Notes: a model not told the origin generated them from the letters alone. A stretch of DNA of 64,000 bases from Haliscomenobacter sp. (GCA_016707205.1 JADJHZ010000021.1:15554-79553), one strand, 5' to 3'; positions 8,155-17,607 are shown, counted from the first letter of the stretch. A program made the numbers and translations.

Positions 8155-9687
8155 CTAGTTGGCTACCCCCCTCAAACTAAGCGCCTGCACCTTCGGGTCC
8201 TTCTCCGGAGAGAGGGTGAAGAAAACGGCAATATCTTTCAGGGTTCCTTTCAGGATAAACGCGCCCCGGAGCTGATTTTCGGGCTGGATAGGTTCAATGG
8301 AAAGGATTTTTCCGGCGCTGGCGAGAAGGGCTTCGGCTTCGGTTTTCCGGTGGTTTCTGGAGCGGTCGAGGTAGAAGTTTTCGGCCAGGATTTCGGCGCC
8401 GAGGGCTTCGTCCCAGGTTTGGATAAGCCGGGCGACTTGCTGCTGGCGTTTGATCAGGATATCGGAGGGCGGCAGGGTGCGGGGTTTCAGGGCGGCTTGG
8501 CGGACGAGGGTCCGCATAGCCAGTTCATTGGCGGCAGCGGCGGGGGCGTAGGTGCGGTTGGCAAAGGAAACGATGCCGACGCCATAGTCTGGGGCGAAGG
8601 TGTGGTTGCTTCCGAAGCCCGGCAGTCCGCCGCTATGACCGATCAGGGTCAGGCCCTGGCAGTTTTTCTGGATGCGGAGCCCGTATCCGTAGGCAGCCAC
8701 AGTAGGGCAGGGGGCGCCGTCGTCGTCGCGGGCATTGGCAGCCAGGCGGGGCTCCACCATCCGGTGCATTTCCCGCACCGAGCCTCGTTTCACCGGCCCT
8801 GCTTCCGCCCCATCCCGGGCAGGCCAGGCGGCCAGGTGCAACGCCAGGTACTTGCCAAAATCTTCAATAGACGTGATCAGCCCGCCCATCGCGCCGTAGG
8901 CGCCGTCGTGCAGCATGGGCTCCGGTTTCCACTGTTCGTCTTCCCAGCGGTACCCGAGCGCCAGCAGGTTGGCGGGCAGCCCTTCGTACTCCCAGTGGGT
9001 GTTGGTCATCCCCAGGGGTTTGAAAATCTGCTGGTCGATGTATTTTTGATAAGGCATCCCCGACACTTGCGTCACGATGCGCCCAAGCATGGCATACCCG
9101 AGGTTGCTGTACTCGTAACCCGAAGAGGGAACGGTGGAAAACGAAATGCCTCCTTTCAGGAATTTCAGGAATTCCTGGTCGGTATCCTCCAACTGCTGAT
9201 CGCCCCAGGGGTTGTCTTCCGGAAACCCTGCCGTCATCGTCAGCAAATGATGAATGGTGGGAGGCGGGGCATCGGTTGTCAGGGTTTTCAGGCCTGCGAG
9301 TTGGGGCAGGTGTTTGGTCACCGGATCGGAGAGCTGCAATTTGCCTTCCTCCCGGAGCTTCAGAATGGCCATCGCCGTAAAGCTTTTGGTCATGGAAGCA
9401 ATCCGGAACAAAGAAGCCGCTGTAACCGCTTCCTTGCTTTCCCTGTTGATCACCCCCAGCCCCTTGGAGTAAACCAGCTTGCCGTCAACTACGATGCCAT
9501 AGGCAAGCCCCGGAATGTGTTGCTTTTCCATGAGCTCCAGATACTGGCGCTCTATTTCCGGGATCACCGCCTGGATCTTCTCCATCCGGTCGGGGTCCTC
9601 AAATACCGGCGGCTTATACCCCTTCTGTGCTGAAAGGGAAACGGCGAGTCCGGCCGTAAAAAGGATAAAAGATAGTAAATAGCGCAT
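8155..9687 (-). CDS. Secreted serine hydrolase, class C beta-lactamase/PBP family
   Basis: A 510-residue protein with a signal peptide (YLLSFILFTAGLAVSLSAQ). The beta-lactamase-fold motifs are present: SxxK in ASMTKSFTAMAIL (about residue 98), YxN in YEYSNLGYAMLGR, and HSGGLPGFGSN replacing KTG. The last ~110 residues form a small C-terminal domain. Members include D-aminopeptidases, esterases and DD-peptidases; the substrate is unknown, and antibiotic resistance should not be assumed. It is monocistronic, between two repeat arrays. Confidence 0.88.
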   Translation of the reverse strand: MRYLLSFILFTAGLAVSLSAQKGYKPPVFEDPDRMEKIQAVIPEIERQYLELMEKQHIPGLAYGIVVDGKLVYSKGLGVINRESKEAVTAASLFRIASMTKSFTAMAILKLREEGKLQLSDPVTKHLPQLAGLKTLTTDAPPPTIHHLLTMTAGFPEDNPWGDQQLEDTDQEFLKFLKGGISFSTVPSSGYEYSNLGYAMLGRIVTQVSGMPYQKYIDQQIFKPLGMTNTHWEYEGLPANLLALGYRWEDEQWKPEPMLHDGAYGAMGGLITSIEDFGKYLALHLAAWPARDGAEAGPVKRGSVREMHRMVEPRLAANARDDDGAPCPTVAAYGYGLRIQKNCQGLTLIGHSGGLPGFGSNHTFAPDYGVGIVSFANRTYAPAAAANELAMRTLVRQAALKPRTLPPSDILIKRQQQVARLIQTWDEALGAEILAENFYLDRSRNHRKTEAEALLASAGKILSIEPIQPENQLRGAFILKGTLKDIAVFFTLSPEKDPKVQALSLRGVAN

Positions 9688-9693
9688 ATTTTT

Positions 9694-9914
9694 TAAGTTG
9701 CGAAGTTACGAAGTTGCGAAGTTGCGAAGTTGCGAAGTTACGAAGTTACGGGGTTTAGGCGTTTAGGGGTAAGGCGTTGTGATACTTTGTTACATGGCTT
9801 ACCTACGCAATCTGAAGATTGGACTATCCGTAGACGGAAGTCTACGGACAACAGGAGCCTAATGCCTCACGCCTTAACGCCCTCACGCCTTAAACGCCTA
9901 AACGCCTAAACGCC
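9694..9914. repeat. Repeat-filled spacer: two arrays flanking two mini-hairpins
   Basis: In order: GTTGCGAA/GTTACGAA units (9694-9750), GGCGTTTAG units (to ~9778), a mini-hairpin CAATCT-GA-AGATTG (9808-9821), a second one CCGTAGAC-GGAA-GTCTACGG (9828-9847), and an AACGCCTA array (about 9860-9914) complementary to the GCGTTTAG units. The outer arrays could pair into a long cruciform. The TAG of the downstream TPR gene is part of the last array. The two hairpins recur at 47934-47974 in opposite orientation. Confidence 0.85.
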
Positions 9915-10226
9915 CATCTCCAGGTTGGTTTTCGCGTTTTGGAGTTCGCTGTAGCTGTGTTGGTCATTCTGGGCTCTGGCGATTTCCATACCTTTCTGGT
10001 AGGCGGCGAGGGCGCGATCCGGTTGGTCGAGGGTTTCGTAGAGTTTTCCGAGGTGGTAGTAGAGGCCGACGTAATCCGGGTGGGATTGTTCGAGGAACAG
10101 GTAATAGTCCATAGCCTGACCTGAGTCGTCCAGTTTTTCGTATTCTTTGGCTATAGCGAATAAAAGAAACGGATCGCCGGGCGTTTCTTCGAGCAGTTCA
10201 AGCAATTGGATCAGACGTTCGTGCAT
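9906..10226 (-). CDS. Small TPR protein
   Basis: A 106-residue protein built of about three tetratricopeptide repeats. Visible units are FLLFAIAKEYEKLDDSGQAM, YVGLYYHLGKLYETLDQPDR and LAAYQKGMEIAR. There is no signal peptide or membrane segment, so it is probably cytoplasmic and acts in protein-protein contacts. The final codons (GV and stop) are encoded by the GGCGTTTAG repeat. It is upstream of and divergent from etfB, but nothing links their functions. Confidence 0.8.
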   Translation of the reverse strand: MHERLIQLLELLEETPGDPFLLFAIAKEYEKLDDSGQAMDYYLFLEQSHPDYVGLYYHLGKLYETLDQPDRALAAYQKGMEIARAQNDQHSYSELQNAKTNLEMGV

Positions 10227-10367
10227 CGGATAGGGATTTTCAGGAAGAAAAAAGCGGGGAACATTCCACTCGTTGCAAGGTTATAAAATATGGAGGAAAG
10301 TATGGAACCCTACGATAAAAAAATTGTTTTCCGTTGAAATTCAAGGGACAACACCACAGCGAAAGCG

Positions 10368-10389
10368 ATTTAGCGAATTTTCGCTAAAT
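10368..10389. promoter_or_regulatory. Perfect palindrome, candidate beta-oxidation operator (etf copy)
   Basis: ATTTAGCGAA, two T, then its exact reverse complement. The first 19 bases recur at 37781-37799 upstream of fadN. Here it lies just upstream of the probable -33 region (TTTT 10393-10396) of the etfB promoter. TetR-type repressors of fatty-acid catabolism bind such palindromes (established for FadR-type regulators); the regulator itself is not in this window. Confidence 0.65.
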
Positions 10390-10414
10390 TCCTTTTTACC
10401 CGGGGAAAATCCGC

Positions 10415-10422
10415 TATCTTTG
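10415..10422 (+). promoter_or_regulatory. etfB promoter -7 box
   Basis: TATCTTTG matches the Bacteroidota -7 consensus TAnnTTTG and lies 41 bases before the etfB ATG. A weak -33 element (TTTT, 10393-10396) lies 18 bases upstream. Confidence 0.5.
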
Positions 10423-10463
10423 CCCTGCTTGAAAAACCATTTTACCGCATAACCCAATCCAAT

Positions 10464-11207
10464 ATGAAAATACTGGTATGTGTAAGTAAAACTCCGGATA
10501 CGACCGCCAAAATTGCCTTTAACGGAGCGGGGACGGAGTTGGACGCCAACGGGGTTCAGTTTATCATGAACCCATACGACGAGTGGTATGCCCTCGTGCG
10601 CGCCATCGAGTTGCAGGAGGCTTTTGGCGGTACCGTAACCTTGATTAATGTGGGCACGGAAGCCAACGACACCATTATCCGCAAAGGGTTGGCGATCGGG
10701 GCCACGGATGCTATCCGGGTCCATGCCGAGCCTCAAAGCGCGCTGTATGTGGCCCGGCAGATTGCGCACATTGCCCAGACAGAAGGGTATGATCTGCTCT
10801 TTTTGGGCAAGGAGACCATCGATTACAATGGCGCGGAGGTAGGCGCCATGGTCGCCGAACTGCTCGACATGCCGTTCATCTCGTTTGCCAGCAAGCTGTC
10901 CATGCCGGATCCTCAAACGGCGGTGGTACAGCGCGACATAGAAGGCGGAGCGGAAGAGCTGGAGCTCTCCACGCCGTTTGTTTTGAGCGCTTCCAAGGGA
11001 CTGGCCGAGCAGCGCATCCCGAATATGCGGGGGATCATGATGGCCAAGACCAAGCCGCTGAAGGTGGTCGAGCCCATTCCGGCTAAGGATCTGGCCGTCG
11101 CTGCCCATTTCACGGTTCCTTCAGGGAAAAGCTCGGTGAAAATGATCGATCCGGACAATATGGAGGAACTGGTTCGCCTGCTGCACGAAGAGGCCAAAGT
11201 CATCTAA
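10464..11207 (+). CDS. etfB: Electron transfer flavoprotein, beta subunit
   Basis: A 247-residue ETF beta chain beginning MKILVCVSKTPDTTAKI. Typical family segments are NPYDEWYALVRAIELQE and GKETIDYNGAEVGAMVAELLD, plus the C-terminal arm that wraps the alpha subunit. With EtfA it carries electrons from acyl-CoA dehydrogenases to ETF:quinone oxidoreductase. EtfA follows after 31 bp. The upstream palindrome and TATCTTTG box suggest regulated expression together with the fad genes. Confidence 0.95.
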   Translation: MKILVCVSKTPDTTAKIAFNGAGTELDANGVQFIMNPYDEWYALVRAIELQEAFGGTVTLINVGTEANDTIIRKGLAIGATDAIRVHAEPQSALYVARQIAHIAQTEGYDLLFLGKETIDYNGAEVGAMVAELLDMPFISFASKLSMPDPQTAVVQRDIEGGAEELELSTPFVLSASKGLAEQRIPNMRGIMMAKTKPLKVVEPIPAKDLAVAAHFTVPSGKSSVKMIDPDNMEELVRLLHEEAKVI

Positions 11208-11238
11208 TTTTGCAAACCCTTCCAAATCCTTAATCATT

Positions 11239-12202
11239 ATGGTATTGGTATTGGCAGAACATCAGAAAGGAAAATTCAAGAAAACGGCTTTTGAGGCCGT
11301 AACCTACGGGCATAAAACCGCTCAAATGCTCCAGACTTCCTGTTGCGCGTTGGTACTTGGGCAGGCAGACAATCCGGGGGAGCTTGGGCTATATGGCGCG
11401 AGCAGAGTATTCACGGTGTCGGGCGCAGGGCTGGAGCCCTTTGATCCGCAGGTTGCCGTAGCGGCCGTTGCAGAGGTGGTCAAGTCCCAGAACGCTCAAG
11501 TCGTTATTTTGAGCCAATCTGCTAACGGACGCGCCCTGCTCGGAAGATTGGCGGCGCGCCTGGATGCCGGGTCGGTTTCCGGGGTCAACGCGTTGCCTGT
11601 GGTCGCGAGCGGGTTTCAGGTTGTCAAGCCGGTGTTTGGCGGCAAAGCCCTGGCCGCCTATGCGCCTGACGTCTCCCGTCAAGGTCCTTTCCCTGGCGGG
11701 GAACACCCTTCAGCCAGAGCAAACAGGTTCGGAAGCTCCGGTGGAGGCGCTTTCCATCGCGCTTCCGGCAAGCCGGATTCAGGTGCGCTCGGTGAGCAAA
11801 GTGGAAGGAACAGTGCCGCTTCCGGAAGCCGAAGTCGTCGTTTCCGGAGGACGGGGCCTGAAAGGGCCTGAACACTGGGGGATTCTGGAAGAACTGGCCA
11901 AGGCCTTGGGCGCTACCACGGCGTGTTCCCGCCCGGTGGCGGATGCCGGCTGGAGGCCGCACCACGAGCACGTAGGCCAAACCGGGATCGCCATCCGCCC
12001 CAACTTGTATATTGCCGCCGGTATTTCTGGCGCTATTCAGCATCTGGCCGGAGTCAACAGCTCCAAAACGATTGTGGTGATTAACAAAGACCCGGAGGCG
12101 CCTTTCTTCAAAGCCGCCGATTACGGCGTGGTCGGCGATTTATTTGAGGTCCTTCCCCGGCTTACCGCTGCCGTAAAGAAGTTCAAGGAAAACAGAGGAT
12201 AG
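11239..12202 (+). CDS. etfA: Electron transfer flavoprotein, alpha subunit (frameshifted)
   Basis: The first frame (to 11871) gives the N-terminal ETF domain through GGKALAAYA. Homology then shifts to the next frame at TSPVKVLSLAGNTL and continues through the FAD-binding domain (VVSGGRGLKGPEHW, SRPVADAGW, GQTGIAIRPNLYIAAGISGA, KDPEAPFFKAADYG) to 12202. Removing one C from GCGCCTGAC (about 11663-11669) restores a normal ~320-residue protein. etfB is intact and both halves are well conserved, so a sequencing or assembly indel is likelier than a true pseudogene. FAD is held mainly by this subunit. Confidence 0.88.
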
Positions 12203-12242
12203 ATTTCGCGCACTACGGGACATTTTCGTTTTCCTGCCGCCC

Positions 12243-12275
12243 AGACCTTCCAGGTTTTCGAAACCTGGAAGGTCT
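12243..12275 (+). terminator. Strong hairpin after etfA; dispersed repeat
   Basis: AGACCTTCCAGGTTT pairs perfectly over 15 bp across a TCG loop. No good T tract follows, so it may be a dispersed repeat as much as an intrinsic terminator. A divergent 32-base copy (about 27 identical) is at 60264-60295. Confidence 0.6.
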
Positions 12276-12352
12276 CATTGTCCCAATGTCCAGTAGTGTA
12301 AGATTTACGTTACCTCAAAACAAAAAAATATACGCCATTCTTTAAAAACCAT

Positions 12353-12360
12353 TACCTTTG
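12353..12360 (+). promoter_or_regulatory. rpsO promoter -7 box
   Basis: TACCTTTG matches TAnnTTTG and lies 49 bases before the rpsO ATG, leaving a short leader that begins near 12367. Confidence 0.45.
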
Positions 12361-12409
12361 CAGCCGCTGTAACTGATTTTAGTAATCACTAACGGTAAAT
12401 GCTTAAACT

Positions 12410-12685
12410 ATGAGTCTTTATCTTCAGAAAGAAAAAGTGGAGGAGATCTTCAAAGAATTTGGAGGATCTTCATCCAACACCGGCTCCGCCGAAGGCCAGG
12501 TGGCCCTCTTTACCTTCCGCATTCAAAAGCTCTCCGAGCACCTGCAGGCAAATCGCAAAGACCACGCCTGCCGCCGGACGCTGCTGATGCTGGTAGGCAA
12601 ACGAAAACGCCTCCTGAAATACCTTGCGCATAAGGACATTGTGAAATATCGCGAACTTATTGAACGCTTAGGTATCCGTAAGTAA
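12410..12685 (+). CDS. rpsO: 30S ribosomal protein S15
   Basis: A 91-residue protein with the S15 signature: FGGSSSNTGSAEGQVALFTFRI, then LSEHLQANRKDHACRRTLLMLV and KRLLKYLAHKDIVKYRELI. It binds 16S rRNA in the central domain of the 30S subunit. The rpsO-pnp order is widely conserved in bacteria. A hairpin 7 bases after the stop should separate rpsO from pnp at least partly. Confidence 0.97.
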   Translation: MSLYLQKEKVEEIFKEFGGSSSNTGSAEGQVALFTFRIQKLSEHLQANRKDHACRRTLLMLVGKRKRLLKYLAHKDIVKYRELIERLGIRK

Positions 12686-12692
12686 CCAGCAA

Positions 12693-12722
12693 AGAGGCTG
12701 CTTCCAGGCCGAAGCAGCCTCT
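12693..12722 (+). terminator. rpsO-pnp intergenic terminator/attenuator
   Basis: AGAGGCTGCTTC (12693-12704) pairs perfectly with GAAGCAGCCTCT (12711-12722) over 12 bp, followed by CTTGCTTT. It may also be a processing site, as in other rpsO-pnp operons. Confidence 0.75.
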
Positions 12723-12928
12723 CTTGCTTTGTGCGCGTTTTGGAATTTTTTTCAGTCCTTCCTCCGTTGACCGGACTTTCGCGCCTACCCATTGGGCGCC
12801 CCGGCGCTTGACCCTCCCGGTACAACAAACGGAAAACTGCTTCCAGATTCCCACTGCGGTTCAGCCCTTCCAAGGTCCCTTGTTTTTGAAAAATCAAGAG
12901 GTTAATAAATTACAAAAGCGATCATTTT

Positions 12929-15154
12929 ATGGGACAACAGATTCCAATTACGACGTCCTTCAACTTGCCGGACGGCCGCGAGGTCATTATTGAAACCGGC
13001 AAACTCGCCGCTCAGGCCGACGGCTCCGTCGTCGTCCGCATGGGAAAAACCATGCTTTTCGCCACCGTCGTCTCCTCCAAAGACATCCGGGAAGGCCAGG
13101 ACTTCTTCCCGCTTTCGGTAGATTACCAGGAAAAATTTGCCTCCGCTGGGCGCATCCCCGGCAACTTCTTCCGTCGCGAAACCAGGCTGTCCGACTACGA
13201 AGTGCTCATTTCCCGGCTGGTGGACCGCGCCATCCGCCCCTTGTTCCCGGATGGGTATCTGAATGAAACCCAGATCATCATCAACCTGATCTCGCTGGAA
13301 AAAGGGGTATTGCCGGATGCGTTTACTGCTTTGGCGGCTTCTGCTGCCCTTTCGGTATCCAATATCCCCTTTCAGGGCCCTATTTCCGAAGTTCGCGTAG
13401 CCCGGATCAATGGCGAATTCCGGATCAACCCCAATAAATCCGAACTGGCAGGCGCCGATATGGATTTCATCGTGGCGGCCACCGACGAAAACGTCGTCAT
13501 GGTGGAAGGAGAAGCCAACGAATGCGCTGAAAAAGATTTGGTGGAAGCGATCAAAGTGGCGCACGAGGCCATCAAGGTGCAAATCGATGCCCAGCGCAGA
13601 CTCGCGGGGCTGGTAGGTGAAAAAGCCGCCAATAAACGCCCTGCTCCGGTGATCGTCACCGATGAAGAACTCGCCGCCCGCATCGCCGAGCTGACGAAAG
13701 ATAAAATTTTCGCAATTTCCCGTTCCGGCGCCGACAAACAAACCCGGAAAGCAGGCTACGATCAGGTAAAAGCCGAGCTCAAGCAAGCGTTGCTTGAGGA
13801 AAAAGGGCAGGAATATCTCGACGAAAAAAACAAGCTCTTCAGCGAAATTTTCGACAGCCTGAAGAAAAAGGTGGTCCGGGAAATGGTCCTCTCCGACCGC
13901 ATCCGCCTCGATGGCCGCGGATTGGAAGACATTCGCCCCATTTGGTGCGAGGTCGATTACCTGCCTTCAGCGCACGGCTCGGCGGTATTTACCCGAGGAG
14001 AAACGCAGGCCCTGACCTCGCTTACCCTGGGCACCAAGCTCGATGAGGCGATGCTCGACAACGCCCAGGAGCTGACCTACGAAAAGTTCATCCTTCACTA
14101 TAACTTCCCCGGCTACTCCGTTGGGGAAGTGAAGCCGCAGCGCGGTCCCGGCCGCCGGGAGGTAGGCCATGCCAACCTGGCTGCCCGCTCCCTGCGCAAG
14201 GTGCTTCCGACCGGGCTTCCGTACACGATTCGCCTGGTGTCGGATATTCTGGAATCCAACGGGTCTTCTTCCATGGCTACGGTTTGCGCAGGCACTCTGG
14301 CCCTCATGGATGGCGGGGTACAAATCAAAGCCCCCGTTTCGGGTATTGCCATGGGGTTGATTACCGACGGCGGCCGCTTTGCCGTCCTCAGCGATATCCT
14401 CGGCGACGAGGATGCGCTCGGCGATATGGACTTCAAAGTCACCGGCACCGAAAACGGGATCACGGCCTGCCAGATGGACATCAAAATCAACGGGCTTCCT
14501 TACGAGGTCATGGAGCAAGCTTTGGATCAGGCCAAAAAGGGCCGCGTGCATATTCTGAAGGAAATGGCGAAAACGTTGCCTGAACCGCGCGAAGATTACA
14601 AGCCGCACGCTCCGCGCATCGTGGAGATCCTGATCGACAAGAGCTATATCGGCGCCGTGATCGGGCCAGGTGGAAAGGTAATCCAGGAGATTCAGGCCGA
14701 AACAGGAACGATCATCAATATCTCCGAAGTTGGGGATAAAGGGGTTGTCAACATCGCCAGCTCCGATAAAGCGGCCATCGAAGCTGCTCTGGACCGCATC
14801 CGCCGGATCACCTTCACCCCGGAAGTGGGCGATGTATACCGCGCCATAGTCAAATCGGTCATGCCCTACGGTGTGTTTGTCGAATTTAACGGCAAGAGCG
14901 GCCTGCTGCACGTGTCGGAAATTTCGCACTCCCGCGTAGAAAATGTGGAAGACTACCTGAAAGAAGGAGACGAGGTTAAGGTGAAGTTGGTCGAGGTCGA
15001 CAAGAAGACCGGCAAACTCCGGCTTTCCCGCAAAGCGCTGCTCCCTCCTCCTCAAAAAGGCGGCAACCCGAATGGCGGCCAGGAAGGGGACGCGCAGGAG
15101 CAGCATCCCCGCGAACGCCACGATAGGGACGAACACCGCAATAAGCGTAATTAA
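12929..15154 (+). CDS. pnp: Polyribonucleotide nucleotidyltransferase (PNPase)
   Basis: A 741-residue protein with the full domain order: RNase PH 1 (~10-145), helical linker (~150-310), RNase PH 2 (~320-540; GETQALTSLTLGT, GPGRREVGHANLAARSL, DILESNGSSSMATVCAG), KH (~560-620; IGPGGKVIQ) and S1 (~625-695; GVFVEFNGKSGLLHVSEI). The C-terminal tail is Gly/Asn/charged. It degrades RNA 3'-5' using phosphate and works in mRNA turnover. It follows rpsO and ends before a strong terminator. Confidence 0.97.
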   Translation: MGQQIPITTSFNLPDGREVIIETGKLAAQADGSVVVRMGKTMLFATVVSSKDIREGQDFFPLSVDYQEKFASAGRIPGNFFRRETRLSDYEVLISRLVDRAIRPLFPDGYLNETQIIINLISLEKGVLPDAFTALAASAALSVSNIPFQGPISEVRVARINGEFRINPNKSELAGADMDFIVAATDENVVMVEGEANECAEKDLVEAIKVAHEAIKVQIDAQRRLAGLVGEKAANKRPAPVIVTDEELAARIAELTKDKIFAISRSGADKQTRKAGYDQVKAELKQALLEEKGQEYLDEKNKLFSEIFDSLKKKVVREMVLSDRIRLDGRGLEDIRPIWCEVDYLPSAHGSAVFTRGETQALTSLTLGTKLDEAMLDNAQELTYEKFILHYNFPGYSVGEVKPQRGPGRREVGHANLAARSLRKVLPTGLPYTIRLVSDILESNGSSSMATVCAGTLALMDGGVQIKAPVSGIAMGLITDGGRFAVLSDILGDEDALGDMDFKVTGTENGITACQMDIKINGLPYEVMEQALDQAKKGRVHILKEMAKTLPEPREDYKPHAPRIVEILIDKSYIGAVIGPGGKVIQEIQAETGTIINISEVGDKGVVNIASSDKAAIEAALDRIRRITFTPEVGDVYRAIVKSVMPYGVFVEFNGKSGLLHVSEISHSRVENVEDYLKEGDEVKVKLVEVDKKTGKLRLSRKALLPPPQKGGNPNGGQEGDAQEQHPRERHDRDEHRNKRN

Positions 15155-15244
15155 ACCGAACGTACCCACGCATTCATCCAGGCAAACCTCGTGTTGAAGG
15201 GGGTTGCCTGAGGGATGAAACTCAAAAATACAACTCCCAGCCAG

Positions 15245-15282
15245 GCCGGGCACACCGCAGGTGTGACCCGGCTTGCTTTTTT
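15245..15282 (+). terminator. pnp terminator
   Basis: GCCGGGCACACC pairs with GGTGTGACCCGGC (one bulged base) around a GCA loop, followed by TTGCTTTTTT. The rest of the 15155-15461 gap holds no gene I can support. Confidence 0.85.
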
Positions 15283-15461
15283 CGGTCCAATAGTAAAGCT
15301 GTTGCGAAGGGATTCCGCGCAACAAGTCCAGAAAATAAATAAATGCAACGACGGGGCTTTTACTGTTTTTTTTTGAAAAAGTCAAGTTTTTACAAAAAAT
15401 GAAACTATTTTTAAGCGAAAAGCGTATAGCTGTATAGTTGTCATGTTCCAAAAACACCCTT

Positions 15462-16328
15462 ATGCGCCAACTTAAGATTACCAATAAGATCACTGCCCGG
15501 GAAAGCCTGGCTCTGGATAAATACCTGAACGACATCGGCAAGATCGCCATGCTGTCTGCCGATGACGAGGCCGAACTGGCCCGTCGTATCCGGCAGGGCG
15601 ATCAGGATGCTTTGGACAAACTCACGAAGGCCAATTTGCGCTTCGTAGTTTCGGTTGCCAAGCAGTACCAAAATCAGGGGCTTTCGCTGAGCGACCTGAT
15701 CAACGAGGGCAATGTCGGCCTCATGAAAGCGGCGAAGCGATTTGACGAAACCAAAGGGTTTAAGTTCATTTCGTACGCCGTTTGGTGGATTCGCCAGTCC
15801 ATCCTGCAGGCTATTGTCGAGTATTCCCGCATCGTGCGCCTGCCGCTTAATAAAGTAGGTTCTTACAATAAAGTGAACGAAGCCTACCTCTCGTTCATCC
15901 AGGAGTTTGAGCGGGAACCGGCCAACGAAGAATTGGCGGAAATCCTCGACATGAGCCCCAAGGAGGTCGGCAATATGCTCAAAGGCAATGGCCGCCATGT
16001 TTCAGTCGACGCGCCGCTGAGCGGAGAAGAAGGCGACGCCACCATGCTGGATATCATCCCCGGCGAGGAAAATATGATCCCCGATGCGCAGCTGATGGAG
16101 CAATCCCTTAAGGACGAAGTGCGCCAGGGTCTTTCTATCCTTTCTACCCGGGAGGTGGAAGTGCTTTCCGCTTATTACGGCCTGGATGGGCAAAAGCCCC
16201 TCACGCTGGAAGAAATTGGGGAGATGTACAACCTCACGAGGGAACGGGTCCGGCAAATTAAAGAGCGGGCCATCCGCCGGTTGCGCAAATCCTATAACCG
16301 CAATGCGCTGAAGTCGTATTTGGGGTAG
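15462..16328 (+). CDS. rpoD: Primary RNA polymerase sigma factor, Bacteroidota short form
   Basis: A 288-residue protein starting MRQLKITNKITARESLALD at ATG 15462; an upstream in-frame start at 15438 adds eight unlikely residues. Region 1.2 (DKYLNDIGKIAMLSADDE), region 2 (LRFVVSVAKQYQNQGLSLSD, FKFISYAVWWIRQSI), region 3 and region 4 (LTLEEIGEMYNLTRERVRQI) are all present. Region 1.1 and the large non-conserved insert of proteobacterial RpoD are absent, as usual in Bacteroidota. It reads TTTG/TAnnTTTG promoters in this phylum. Confidence 0.96.
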   Translation: MRQLKITNKITARESLALDKYLNDIGKIAMLSADDEAELARRIRQGDQDALDKLTKANLRFVVSVAKQYQNQGLSLSDLINEGNVGLMKAAKRFDETKGFKFISYAVWWIRQSILQAIVEYSRIVRLPLNKVGSYNKVNEAYLSFIQEFEREPANEELAEILDMSPKEVGNMLKGNGRHVSVDAPLSGEEGDATMLDIIPGEENMIPDAQLMEQSLKDEVRQGLSILSTREVEVLSAYYGLDGQKPLTLEEIGEMYNLTRERVRQIKERAIRRLRKSYNRNALKSYLG

Positions 16329-16388
16329 GCGGCGCCTGCCAGATAAAAAACGCGTTCGCTTTGTGCCTGCTGGAGCGGGTTAAAGTGA

Positions 16389-16460
16389 TATCTTTGATGG
16401 GACTGCTTCAAAAGCTGGCCTTCGCTTCTGGCGGAGCATGGCTTTTGAGCCAGTCCCATC
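16389..16460 (+). promoter_or_regulatory. -7 box followed by a leader hairpin
   Basis: TATCTTTG (16389-16396) matches TAnnTTTG. Overlapping its last base, GATGGGACTGCTTCAAAAGC (16396-16415) pairs with 16441-16460 at 18 of 20 positions around a 25-base loop. The structure precedes the lipoprotein gene at 16519 by about 60 bases. It could be a regulatory leader or a dispersed palindrome. Confidence 0.45.
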
Positions 16461-16518
16461 GCGCATGGTGCGGGGTGGGCTTTCAGCCATTTTCAAATCG
16501 CCTTTAACCGCTAACATC

Positions 16519-17607
16519 ATGAAAAACCATTTGCTGCTTCTTTCCTTTGTCTTTTGGGCAGGGTTTTCTTGCCGCAAACAGGCGCCGGCGCCGGAATCCC
16601 CTGCCGAGCTGGAAACGGTCGTTGATGTATTTACCGTAAATGTAGACGGGCTTCAACTCCGGGCGGCGCCAGGGCCGGAAGGAAAAGTCATCCGGGGTTT
16701 ACAACTCGGAGAACGGCTGACCGACCTGGGGGAGGTCAGCGATTTCACGACGGCAGTTCAGCTTAGAGGAATCGCGTTTAACGAACCTTGGCTCAAAGTC
16801 AAGACGGAAAAAGGGGAGGAAGGCTGGGTCTACGGAGGAGCGCTTAGTTTTTCCAGCGGAGGGAAAACAGCTTCCGTCTTGTTGGAAAAGCGGTTGCAAA
16901 CGTTTTTTGGCGAGCCGCTGGCCCGGCGAATCGACGCTTTCCGCAGCGATTGCGAAACGGTTTCCTTATCTAACGCGCTGTCTGCCTGCTTCCTGGAGTC
17001 TGTCGGACTAAAAGACGAGCTGAACACCAAGCTGGAGTCGGGCATTCAGATTCGGGAATCGGGGGAATTGCCGGATTTGTTTTGGCTGGAAACGGCTATT
17101 CCGGGATACCTACCCCAGTTGGTCGCCGAGGGTACGGTTTATACGCTATTTGCGGATTATGGGGCTTGGCGGCGTAAAGCGGAAGAGACTGAAGGTAAAG
17201 AAGACGATGCATTTTTTGACCTCTGCATCCAGTTTTTTCCGGAAGACAGCATTGCGTACTTCTTTCCGGCCTATTTTATCCAAACCTGGGATTATGGCGG
17301 GCACAGCCTCCTTGGGCGGGGTATTCACCGCCAGTTGCTTTCGGGTCTGGACAGGCTGTTTAGGGAAAAATCCCCGTTTATCCCCGAAATCCTGCGTATG
17401 AAAACCGATCTGGTTAACGATATTACCGCCGCAGAAGGAACGTATTGGGAAAAACAGGAAGCCATTATTCAGGAATTGAAAGGCATTCTGGAGGCCAAAT
17501 ACCCCATTTTGGACAAGGCGGACCTTGCCGCGCTGAGTACCAGGTTGAAACAATTCGGGGAACCGGGAAAATACGGCATCGTTTTGAACCAGCAATCCGG
17601 AGAGTAA
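16519..17607 (+). CDS. SH3-domain lipoprotein of unknown role
   Basis: A 362-residue protein starting MKNHLLLLSFVFWAGFSC, with a lipobox Cys at ~18. An earlier in-frame ATG (16438) lies inside the leader hairpin. Residues ~40-115 form a bacterial SH3 module (VDGLQLRAAPGPEGKVIRGL ... KTEKGEEGWVYGGAL). The remaining ~240 residues contain no domain I recognise, although Trp/Tyr-rich stretches suggest a folded periplasmic domain. SH3 modules of this kind usually bind cell-wall or envelope ligands. Confidence 0.78.
   Translation: MKNHLLLLSFVFWAGFSCRKQAPAPESPAELETVVDVFTVNVDGLQLRAAPGPEGKVIRGLQLGERLTDLGEVSDFTTAVQLRGIAFNEPWLKVKTEKGEEGWVYGGALSFSSGGKTASVLLEKRLQTFFGEPLARRIDAFRSDCETVSLSNALSACFLESVGLKDELNTKLESGIQIRESGELPDLFWLETAIPGYLPQLVAEGTVYTLFADYGAWRRKAEETEGKEDDAFFDLCIQFFPEDSIAYFFPAYFIQTWDYGGHSLLGRGIHRQLLSGLDRLFREKSPFIPEILRMKTDLVNDITAAEGTYWEKQEAIIQELKGILEAKYPILDKADLAALSTRLKQFGEPGKYGIVLNQQSGE

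Noticed and set aside
8350..9633. 427-codon plus-strand ORF
   Set aside because: It is antisense to the serine hydrolase, with repetitive Gly/Val-rich sequence typical of a GC-rich shadow.
13967..15550. 527-codon minus-strand ORF
   Set aside because: It is antisense to pnp, and pnp has clear protein motifs along the same bases.
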